This document shows, piece after piece, positions 1 to 4,877 of a DNA stretch of 9,099 bases. The stretch is from Clostridiales bacterium UBA3277 (lineage in GTDB: Bacteria; Bacillota; Clostridia; Oscillospirales; Oscillospiraceae): positions 48,665 to 57,763 of the forward strand of contig DETX01000100.1 in NCBI GenBank assembly GCA_002362145.1, in the 5' to 3' direction. Each line of letters opens with the position of its first letter. Position 1 is the stretch's first letter. The notes beneath the pieces were generated by a model. The model was not told the origin of the DNA and did no database searches. It saw only the letters and a program-made list of their open reading frames with translations. The position numbers and the translations under genes were made by a program.

Positions 1-27
1 CGCAAGCGGCATCTTAAGCCGCTTGCG
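1..27 (-). terminator. Probable terminator hairpin of the PadR operon (tail off-window)
   Basis: A perfect 10-bp inverted repeat (CGCAAGCGGC at 1-10, GCCGCTTGCG at 18-27) with a 7-nt loop lies 12 bases past the stop codon of the last minus-strand gene (stop at 40-42). It is GC-rich and in the right place for an intrinsic terminator. The U-tract that would follow on the minus strand lies beyond the left edge, so termination is inferred from the stem and position only. Confidence 0.65.
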
Positions 28-39
28 GGGAAATGTACG

Positions 40-1242
40 TTATGGCGCGTCGGGGACATCAGGGGCAGAGGGCGTTGTGGTCGTCTTGATGATGGGTTCG
101 GGTTGCGGAACGAGGGCATCAAGGGAAGAAGGAACTGTGGGTGCGTCCGGGGCATCGGGCAGGGATGGGACGGTGACAGGGAATTCGATGCCCTTGCGGA
201 TGATGACATCGCTGCTCATGCCGTCCATGTCGATGCGGCAGTGGCCGTCTCCATAGGTATGGCGTCCGTTTCGCAGCGTAGTTTCGAATTCGGAAGAGAA
301 ATCGCAGCTCATGCCGTCTAAATCCACGGAGAATCCCGTGTCCTCCGGCAGGGTCAGATCCAGATCGCCGGAGGCGGAATCCACATCGATGCGGCTGGGC
401 GTGTTGGTCAGAATTCCGCTGAAGCTGGCGGAGGCGGCGTCAAAATCCAGGGTGTCCAGACTGCCCTCAAAGAACACGTCCCCGGAAGCGGTATCAATAT
501 CCAAATCGGTTACGTCACAGTCCTGAAAATGGCAGGTGCCGCTGGCGGTATTTAGATTCACAGACCGGATGGCGATATCGGAAGCGTTTAAATCGGCGGA
601 AGCGGCGTCCAGCTCCAGCTCATCCAGGGCAAAGTCCTTGGGCACCAGGATGGTCAGATCCTTATTCACCGTGAGATTGTAGCCGAATTTGTTTTTTTGA
701 CAGAACTGGATGGTGAGCTTCCCATTTTGGAGATTCCATACCATGGGGTACTTGGAGCTGTCCTCATGGAAGGAAATTTCTGTCACATCGCCTGGCTGAA
801 TGGTTACCGTACCGGAAACCCAATCAATGGCAATTTTTTTCACCTGATCGGCGGGGACGGAAGCGTCGGCGGAGCCCTCCAGGCAGTCAGCCTGGACCCA
901 GCCCTTTGCGGGGCTGCTGATCAGGGCCCAACAGAGGCCATTGGCGTTTTCAGACCTTTCCACGGTGACCGTGTCCCCGCGGTTGAGCGTTCCTGTAATG
1001 GTGGCCTCGTCAGAAGGTATCTCCCGAACATTCATAGCAGCCGTTGCGGTGTATGTGCCGGAAGGAAGCGTGTCTGTGGTGCGGACACCCGTCGCTTCTG
1101 TTGCTGCGATGGCAGGTGAATTAAATCGATAGAAGCGGCTTCCCCAAAATTCTTCAATCCCCAGGCCTGCAAGCAGAAGCCCCAGCAGAATGACAATGAC
1201 CAGGCTCCAGATAACGATGCGAATGATGGCACTGTTTTTCAT
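40..1242 (-). CDS. Membrane-anchored SH3b-DUF4097 repeat protein, PadR operon
   Basis: 400 aa. Residues about 7-29 form one hydrophobic membrane segment; the rest is probably outside the cell. Residues about 63-121 resemble a bacterial SH3 (SH3b) domain, with the typical AAMNVREIPS start and GWVQADCLE end. Residues about 135-348 look like a DUF4097 (putative adhesin) beta-repeat: seven turns carry a D-x-A/M-S core at about 211, 231, 250, 268, 288, 309 and 340. The tail (about 354-400) is rich in Pro, Asp and Ser/Thr. The start is supported by an AAGGAGGA ribosome binding site and by a 4-bp ATGA overlap with the upstream HAAS-like gene. DUF4097 proteins often follow PadR and HAAS/DUF1700 genes in Firmicutes; their biochemical role is not established. 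The SH3b domain suggests contact with peptidoglycan or another wall ligand, which is inference. Confidence 0.85.
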   Translation of the reverse strand: MKNSAIIRIVIWSLVIVILLGLLLAGLGIEEFWGSRFYRFNSPAIAATEATGVRTTDTLPSGTYTATAAMNVREIPSDEATITGTLNRGDTVTVERSENANGLCWALISSPAKGWVQADCLEGSADASVPADQVKKIAIDWVSGTVTIQPGDVTEISFHEDSSKYPMVWNLQNGKLTIQFCQKNKFGYNLTVNKDLTILVPKDFALDELELDAASADLNASDIAIRSVNLNTASGTCHFQDCDVTDLDIDTASGDVFFEGSLDTLDFDAASASFSGILTNTPSRIDVDSASGDLDLTLPEDTGFSVDLDGMSCDFSSEFETTLRNGRHTYGDGHCRIDMDGMSSDVIIRKGIEFPVTVPSLPDAPDAPTVPSSLDALVPQPEPIIKTTTTPSAPDVPDAP

Positions 1243-1874
1243 GAATTCAGATCCTCCTTCAAATCCAGAATCGCCTTAACCAGTCCTGAGACGGCCCCCG
1301 TGAGGGGGAAGATGACCCAGGTGATGTGCCAGGCGCCGGTGAGAAAGCTCACGATGAAGTATGCCGCCAGACCGATGGTCCAGATCAGGCTGCTGACGCT
1401 CTTTTGCAGCTCCGACTCGGCCTTTGCCGCGGGGACGTCATAGTTTCCGGAAATGCCGCCCGGGACCCGCTTGCGGCTTCCGAGAATGACAAGAACCGTG
1501 GCTACCGCCACCATGGCCAGCAGTCCGCAGATTCCCAGCTCTTCCATACCAATCGGTTCGAGCACGAGGACCGGAATGGGGCAGAGGATATACAGGCCGA
1601 TGCCGATGGCCCGCAGGAGCTTACGTGTGCCGCTGTCCTGTTTCACGGTGGTCCCGGCCGAAGGGACTGCCGCCTTGGGCTGATTGCCCAGAATTTCGTT
1701 CACATCCCCAATGCCCACAATGGCCAGCCGGTAGGCAGCTTCCGGGCTCTTGCCCTCGGCGATGAGGTCGTCATACCGGTCCAGGGTGTTTTGCAGAATC
1801 TCCTGTTTGATGTCCTCGCTGCCCGTGGTGCCGGCGAAGAGAAGGTTAACATATTGAATGAGCTGTTCTTTCAT
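1239..1874 (-). CDS. HAAS/DUF1700-like membrane protein of PadR operon
   Basis: 211 aa from the ATG at 1874, chosen over an in-frame upstream ATG at 1928 because a GGAGGA ribosome binding site sits just ahead of it and the ATGA overlap with padR couples translation. Residues 1-63 are a soluble helical region (LDRYDDLIAEGKSPEAAYRL, then a GIGDVNEI turn). This matches the HAAS-type N-terminal signalling helices seen in DUF1700 and permease-prefix proteins. Four hydrophobic segments follow, at about 86-107, 112-131, 162-180 and 182-201, with a short Lys/Glu-rich C-terminus. In family context the HAAS domain is thought to interact with a co-encoded PadR regulator and so link a membrane event to transcription; that role here is inferred from gene order. 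The last codons overlap the SH3b-DUF4097 start by 4 bp. Confidence 0.8.
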   Translation of the reverse strand: MKEQLIQYVNLLFAGTTGSEDIKQEILQNTLDRYDDLIAEGKSPEAAYRLAIVGIGDVNEILGNQPKAAVPSAGTTVKQDSGTRKLLRAIGIGLYILCPIPVLVLEPIGMEELGICGLLAMVAVATVLVILGSRKRVPGGISGNYDVPAAKAESELQKSVSSLIWTIGLAAYFIVSFLTGAWHITWVIFPLTGAVSGLVKAILDLKEDLNS

Positions 1875-2209
1875 ACCGATTCCTCCAATTTGAGTAGTTG
1901 ATCCATAATGTCCTTGGTTTCCCGCCATTCCTCCAAAAGCCGCTGGCAGGCCAGCTTTCCCTCAGCGGTGATGGTATAGTACCGCCGCCGGGCTCCGGCG
2001 CCTCCACTGCCCCAGTAGGATGCGATATATCCCAGCTCTTCCAGCCGTTTGAATGCCGTATAGAGAGTGGCCTCCTTTAATTCAAAGCGTCCGGAGGAGA
2101 GGGTGGAGATGACTTTGTTGATTTCATAGCCGTAGCTGTCGCCCCGCATGAGCCGGGCCAGGATAATGGCATCGGTATGGCCCCGTATCAAATCGCCGGC
2201 GATAGACAT
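1871..2209 (-). CDS. PadR-family transcriptional repressor
   Basis: 112 aa, the usual size for a small PadR regulator. The winged helix spans about residues 8-85: DAIILARLMRGDSYGYEI is the classic PadR N-terminal helix and G-x-S-Y-G-Y-E-I motif, ELKEATLYTAFKRLEELGYI is the recognition helix region, and RRRYYTITAEGK is the wing. The C-terminal helix (about 86-110) is the dimerisation helix. I chose the ATG at 2209 because AAGGAGG lies 7 nt ahead of it; the ATG two codons upstream (2215) almost touches that site, and a longer in-frame extension to 2332 would run through the promoter and a terminator. It is the first gene of a three-gene operon with 4-bp overlaps, and the inverted repeat in its promoter points to autorepression. 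Confidence 0.93.
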   Translation of the reverse strand: MSIAGDLIRGHTDAIILARLMRGDSYGYEINKVISTLSSGRFELKEATLYTAFKRLEELGYIASYWGSGGAGARRRYYTITAEGKLACQRLLEEWRETKDIMDQLLKLEESV

Positions 2210-2231
2210 ATGCATCCCTCCTTGTGGCCCT

Positions 2232-2260
2232 ATAATAGCATGAGATACCTCGTCTGTCAA
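2232..2260 (-). promoter_or_regulatory. SigmaA promoter of the PadR operon
   Basis: On the minus strand TTGACA (2255-2260) is followed after exactly 17 nt by TATTAT (2232-2237). This is a perfect -35 and a 5/6 -10. Transcription should start near 2225, giving a very short leader that holds the AAGGAGG site for padR. The only in-frame competitor for this space is the unsupported N-terminal extension of padR. Confidence 0.85.
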
Positions 2261-2268
2261 GGTATCTC
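2242..2268. promoter_or_regulatory. Inverted-repeat operator, likely PadR site
   Basis: GAGATACCT (2242-2250) and AGGTATCTC (2260-2268) form a perfect 9-bp inverted repeat with a 9-nt spacer. One arm falls between the -35 and -10 boxes; the other overlaps the edge of the -35. A bound dimer would block RNA polymerase. PadR proteins generally bind such dyads in their own promoters, so this is the obvious operator of the adjacent gene. The assignment is inference from position and symmetry. Confidence 0.75.
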
Positions 2269-2293
2269 GTAAAAAAACATACTTAATGACATT

Positions 2294-2326
2294 AAAAAAC
2301 CCTTCCCCTTTGGGGAAGGGTTTTTT
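2294..2326. terminator. Bidirectional intrinsic terminator downstream of rlmH
   Basis: A perfect stem pairs AAAAAACCCTTCCCC (2294-2308) with GGGGAAGGGTTTTTT (2312-2326) around a 3-nt loop. Because it starts with six A and ends with six T, it reads as a strong Rho-independent terminator on both strands. It lies 43 bases past the rlmH stop and keeps rlmH transcripts out of the PadR operon promoter. Outer arms TTAATGAC (2283-2290) and GTCATTAA (2328-2335) extend the symmetry. Confidence 0.88.
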
Positions 2327-2341
2327 CGTCATTAAGAGAGG

Positions 2342-2366
2342 CCGCCCTCCCCTTTGGGGAGGGTGG
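2342..2366. repeat. Second GC palindrome next to the terminator
   Basis: CCCTCCCC (2345-2352) and GGGGAGGG (2356-2363) flank the same TTT loop as the neighbouring terminator; pairing extends to 2342-2366 with one G-T wobble. The two hairpins share nearly the same sequence, so they look like diverged tandem copies. This one lacks a U-tract and begins 2 bases past the rlmH stop codon, so it may protect the 3' end of the rlmH mRNA or belong to a dispersed palindromic repeat family. Confidence 0.6.
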
Positions 2367-2368
2367 AA

Positions 2369-2851
2369 TTACTTATGGTACTTGCTCCCCGCCTGGATGG
2401 CCTCGGCCCGGTAGATCTGTTCCAGGACCATGATCCGGGCCAGATGGTGGGGAAAGGTCATGGGCCCCATGGACAGAGCGAAGTCCGCCCGTTTTTTCAC
2501 CTCCGGGGCCATACCGAAGGAGGAGCCGATGAGAAAGCAGGCGCTTCCCTTGCCGGAATTTTTCACATTGTGCAGGGTCTCGGCAAAGCCCTCGCTGCTT
2601 AAAGCGCGTCCCTCCGGGGTGAACACGCAGAACCAGGCCCCCTTGGGAATTTTGGAGAAGATCAGCTCCGCTTCCTTTTGCAGCCCCCCGGCGATTTCGG
2701 CGGGGGAGGGATTCTCGCTCAGCCGGGTCTCCGGCAGCTCCAAAAGGTGGAAGCGGCAGTATCCCATCAGCCGCTTCTGATATTCCGCGGCGGCATCCAG
2801 ATAAAATTTTTCCTTGAGCTTTCCCATGCAGATCAGCGTGATATCAAACAT
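2369..2851 (-). CDS. rlmH: 23S rRNA pseudouridine(1915) N3-methyltransferase RlmH
   Basis: 160 aa, matching the 155-160 aa norm. RlmH is a SPOUT-class SAM-dependent enzyme that methylates pseudouridine in helix 69 of 23S rRNA. Diagnostic parts are ITLICMGKLKEKFY at 4-17, the glycine-rich SAM-knot loop FLIGSSFGM at 106-114, and the family C-terminus MTFPHHLARIMVLEQIYRAE followed by YHK at the very end. The loop reads GSSFG rather than the commoner GG(S/A)xG; other Clostridia may share this, but I cannot check. I chose the ATG at 2851 because GGGAGGG precedes it by 6 nt; the possible extension to 2905 runs into the -35/-10 promoter. The gene is monocistronic with its own promoter and a terminator downstream. 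Confidence 0.96.
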   Translation of the reverse strand: MFDITLICMGKLKEKFYLDAAAEYQKRLMGYCRFHLLELPETRLSENPSPAEIAGGLQKEAELIFSKIPKGAWFCVFTPEGRALSSEGFAETLHNVKNSGKGSACFLIGSSFGMAPEVKKRADFALSMGPMTFPHHLARIMVLEQIYRAEAIQAGSKYHK

Positions 2852-2876
2852 AACATTCCCTCCCGGTATTGCCCTA

Positions 2877-2905
2877 ATTTTACCATGGCCGCCGGGAAAA
2901 GACAA
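2877..2905 (-). promoter_or_regulatory. SigmaA-like promoter of rlmH
   Basis: On the minus strand TTGTCT (2900-2905, 4/6 to consensus) is followed after 17 nt by TAAAAT (2877-2882, 5/6). The predicted start is near 2870, leaving a leader of about 20 nt that contains the rlmH ribosome binding site. Confidence 0.65.
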
Positions 2906-2939
2906 GGATGAATTGTTCCGCTCACGGTAAACTGACTAT

Positions 2940-2947
2940 GGAGGTGA
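2940..2947 (+). promoter_or_regulatory. Near-perfect Shine-Dalgarno fixing a GTG start
   Basis: GGAGGTGA is a full-length match to the anti-Shine-Dalgarno of 16S rRNA. It lies 8 nt (from GGAGG) before the GTG at 2953. The in-frame ATG at 2938 overlaps the start of this site and has no ribosome binding site of its own, so the GTG is the likely start. Confidence 0.7.
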
Positions 2948-2952
2948 AGAAC

Positions 2953-3057
2953 GTGCAGGAAAAAGAGAAGATTGTCAGCGACGTAAATGGCAGCTACACG
3001 GGCCGGCCCAAGGACGGCCGCTATGAGGTCCCCGTCCAGGACGCGGACGACCTGTAA
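2953..3057 (+). CDS. Small 34-aa protein ending in QDADDL
   Basis: A short ORF with an unusually good ribosome binding site and a GTG start. The product is 34 aa: a charged N-terminus (QEKEKIVSDV), a central GSYTGRP turn, and an acidic end VPVQDADDL. It has no membrane segment, Cys or signal peptide. I believe similar tiny proteins with a GSYTG...PVQDADDL pattern exist in Clostridia genomes, but that is from memory; the function is unknown. It is divergent from rlmH (101 bp between starts) and converges on spoIIID, with a shared hairpin terminator between them. I see no clear promoter upstream, so its expression is uncertain. The alternative ATG at 2938 would add five residues. It could be non-coding, but the ribosome binding site makes that less likely. 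Confidence 0.65.
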   Translation: MQEKEKIVSDVNGSYTGRPKDGRYEVPVQDADDL

Positions 3058-3071
3058 TTGACAACAAACAA

Positions 3072-3093
3072 GCCGGGCAGTTTCCTGCCCGGC
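3072..3093. terminator. Terminator between spoIIID and the small ORF
   Basis: GCCGGGCAG (3072-3080) pairs perfectly with CTGCCCGGC (3085-3093) around a 4-nt loop. On the minus strand the loop is GAAA and the stem is followed by TTGTTTGTTG, so it works best as the terminator of spoIIID, 24 bases past its stop. On the plus strand it follows the small ORF by 14 bases but the T-tract there is weak. Confidence 0.75.
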
Positions 3094-3117
3094 CTGCCTA
3101 TTTCCTGAGCCGCAGGG

Positions 3118-3369
3118 TTACCCCATCCGCTCATACTTCCGTTTCGTTGCCATTCCGCCCCGGATGTGGCGTTCCCGTTTGTTTTCATCCAGGACGCCCC
3201 GGACCTGGGCGGACAAAATCTTGTCGTACTGCTCCAGCCGGACGGTCAAGTCCTTATGCACCGTAGACTTGGAAATGCCGAAATGCCGGGCCGCCGCCCG
3301 GACCGTGGCACCTGTTTCGATGACGTACACAGCCAATTCCTGGGCTCGCTTCTCAAGACCTTCTTTCAT
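3118..3369 (-). CDS. spoIIID: Stage III sporulation regulator SpoIIID
   Basis: 83 aa, close to the length of the Bacillus protein. SpoIIID is a DNA-binding regulator made in the mother cell under SigmaE; it activates and represses many mother-cell genes during engulfment and before SigmaK. The helix-turn-helix is clear: ATVRAAARHFGISKSTVHKD at 21-40 closely resembles the TVRxxAxxFGVSKSTVHKD core of known SpoIIID. The C-terminal basic segment (RERHIRGGMATKRKYER, about 65-81) matches the conserved RHLRGGxATKxKY DNA-contacting tail. I chose the ATG at 3369 for its GGAGGGG ribosome binding site; an in-frame extension to 3582 would cross a promoter, a palindrome and the end of the previous gene. 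It is transcribed alone and is strong evidence that the host forms endospores. Confidence 0.97.
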   Translation of the reverse strand: MKEGLEKRAQELAVYVIETGATVRAAARHFGISKSTVHKDLTVRLEQYDKILSAQVRGVLDENKRERHIRGGMATKRKYERMG

Positions 3370-3402
3370 ATGCTTCCCCTCCATGCTGTGTGCTGCTGGA
3401 AA

Positions 3403-3431
3403 AGCATATGCGCTGGTTTTCCCGAATATGA
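3403..3431 (-). promoter_or_regulatory. spoIIID: SigmaE-like promoter of spoIIID
   Basis: On the minus strand TCATATT (3425-3431) fits the SigmaE -35 consensus KMATATT completely, and CATATGCT (3403-3410) matches 6 of 8 positions of the -10 consensus CATACAMT, with a 14-nt spacer. In Bacillus spoIIID is transcribed by SigmaE, so sequence and known biology agree. Transcription should begin near 3396, 27 nt ahead of the start codon. Confidence 0.75.
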
Positions 3432-3461
3432 GCCGGGGCCCCGAAGGGGATTTACGACGAT

Positions 3462-3492
3462 ATGGGGCCCTCCGAATTTCGGAGGGCCCCAT
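3462..3492. repeat. 31-nt near-perfect palindrome after the ABC operon
   Basis: Fifteen-base arms (3462-3476 and 3478-3492, core GGGGCCCTCC / GGAGGGCCCC) flank a single central T. It begins 2 bases after the stop codon of the DUF4340 gene. On the minus strand no U-tract follows (ATATCGTCG), so it is either a weak or Rho-aided terminator, an mRNA 3'-end stabiliser, or a repeat-family element. It separates the ABC operon from spoIIID. Confidence 0.7.
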
Positions 3493-3494
3493 GC

Positions 3495-4877
3495 TCATTC
3501 GGCTTCTACATTGACGCTTCCCATAACGATCCGGTTTATGGCCTCCTGGAGGTCCACCACATAGACCCGCCCGATGAAGCAAAGGGGCTGACCGTCCAGA
3601 GTGGCGATGCAGTTGTCGCCGTCATAGCGGTAAAGGCCCAGCTCGACCTCCGGGAAGGTCTCGTTTGCCAGGTGTACGGTCAGGGCGGCTTCCTGCTTCT
3701 GGGTGGGGGCCTCTTCCGTGAAGTCCTCTGCGGTCAGATTCGCCATGGCGCTGCGAAGCTCGCTGATGTCGATTTCCTGCTCCCCAAAGTACCAGGTTTT
3801 CCCGTCGCCCTCTCCTTCGGAGGTGATGAAGTAGCGCTCCCCGTCCAGAACCATGTCCATCTGGGTGATGTACCCAAAGCCGGCGGACAGAAGCTCCTGG
3901 TGCCGCAGATCGTCGTAGCTAGCGGCCATCAGGGCCTTGTAATCGGACTTTTCCAGCTTGTAGACAAGCTGGGATTCCCCGATTCGGAGGTAGGCGGTGA
4001 AGGTTTCGCTGCTGTCGTCCTCCGCCGGGTCCCGGGAGAGGGCCAGGGTGAAGGTGGCGGCTTCGCCGCTTTCCCTGTCATAGTCCACAGCCAGGGTCAG
4101 CTCCGGGGCGTCCAGACCGTAGTCCTTGAGGGCCTCCTCCGTGACGTTGTAGGTCACGTATTCGCCAAGCTCCAGAGTTTCCAGAGTGCTTAGGTATTTT
4201 TCCACCCGGCCGGTATCCAGGGCCCGGCCGTCGGAGGTGAAATAGATGTCCTCAGCGCAGTAGGATTTTCCGTTTTCTTCCTCAAAGCGGGTAAATTCAT
4301 AGCTGTCCACGCCGGAAACGCTTACCTTGCGGGGCTTGCCAAACTGGGGAATTTCGTCGTTTTTTACCACCTCCGGCAGCTCTGCCTGGAAGGTCTCCAG
4401 AGGGTCCTCCTTCATGAGGTAGGCCCTTCCGTCGTCCAGGGAGGCATACCGCTGGGAATCCATTTTGCTGTAGTCACCCAGCTTTACGGTGTAGCGGTCC
4501 TCCCCGGCGGTGAAGGTGACGGTGCACTGGGGCTCCGTCAGGCCGTACTGGCCGTAGTCCTGCACATCCTCGATGACAAAGGTCGCGGTGAAGGCCCGGA
4601 AGGTTTCCAGCATCCCGGCGATCTTCTCGTCATCCACGGGGAAAGCGGCGTCCGCGTCATAGACCCAGCTTCCGTCCGCCTCTTTGTGGAAGGAGAGCGC
4701 TGTCTCCCCAAATTCCCAGCTCAGGCTGTCCACAGTCTCCGGGTCCACCGCCAAAATGGTCTCCCCGGCGGTGCGGATGTTCTCCTTTTTCTCCTCCACC
4801 CGGCTCACCAGGACGGTGGCCCCGCAGACAAGCAGGAGAACCCCCAGCAGAATCAATAGCTTTTTATACCGTTTCAT
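3495..4877 (-). CDS. DUF4340 protein of the Gld-like ABC operon
   Basis: 460 aa, membrane-anchored by residues about 7-25 (LLILLGVLLLVCGATVLV), with the bulk outside the membrane. It shows the DUF4340 pattern: a WEFGE/W-Y-D-A-x-x-P beginning (about 54-80), then DYGQYGLTEPQ at 108-117, and a second related segment DYGLDAPEL at 252-260, suggesting duplicated domains. The Cys at 18 is preceded by Val, so it is not a proper lipobox. AAGGAGGA precedes the ATG and the gene overlaps gldG-like by 14 bp. DUF4340 genes often follow GldG-type genes in bacteria, where they are taken to be part of an ABC exporter-like envelope complex; no biochemical role is established. The C-terminus is acidic. Confidence 0.85.
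   Translation of the reverse strand: MKRYKKLLILLGVLLLVCGATVLVSRVEEKKENIRTAGETILAVDPETVDSLSWEFGETALSFHKEADGSWVYDADAAFPVDDEKIAGMLETFRAFTATFVIEDVQDYGQYGLTEPQCTVTFTAGEDRYTVKLGDYSKMDSQRYASLDDGRAYLMKEDPLETFQAELPEVVKNDEIPQFGKPRKVSVSGVDSYEFTRFEEENGKSYCAEDIYFTSDGRALDTGRVEKYLSTLETLELGEYVTYNVTEEALKDYGLDAPELTLAVDYDRESGEAATFTLALSRDPAEDDSSETFTAYLRIGESQLVYKLEKSDYKALMAASYDDLRHQELLSAGFGYITQMDMVLDGERYFITSEGEGDGKTWYFGEQEIDISELRSAMANLTAEDFTEEAPTQKQEAALTVHLANETFPEVELGLYRYDGDNCIATLDGQPLCFIGRVYVVDLQEAINRIVMGSVNVEAE

Noticed and set aside
1326..1901. A 191-codon plus-strand open frame
   Set aside because: Antisense to the HAAS-like gene, with no domain signal and no ribosome binding site.
2210..2332. N-terminal extension of padR
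   Set aside because: It would translate through the operator, promoter and terminator; the family starts near MSIAGDLIRG at 2209.
2890..2937. A promoter for the small ORF
   Set aside because: TAAACT (2928-2933) is a possible -10 but no acceptable -35 lies at 16-18 nt, and no convincing SigmaE, SigmaF or SigmaG pattern was found.
2938..2952. ATG start for the small plus-strand ORF
   Set aside because: No ribosome binding site precedes it; the strong GGAGGTGA overlaps it and serves the GTG at 2953.
3370..3582. N-terminal extension of spoIIID
   Set aside because: The extension crosses the SigmaE-like promoter, the palindrome and the end of the upstream gene; the ATG at 3369 has the ribosome binding site and matches the family start.
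3462..4193. A 243-codon plus-strand open frame
   Set aside because: Antisense to the DUF4340 gene, begins inside the palindrome, and has no family features.
4800..4877. Lipoprotein signal in the DUF4340 protein (Cys18)
   Set aside because: The residue before the Cys is Val, not Gly, Ala or Ser, so the lipobox is not satisfied; a plain membrane anchor fits better.
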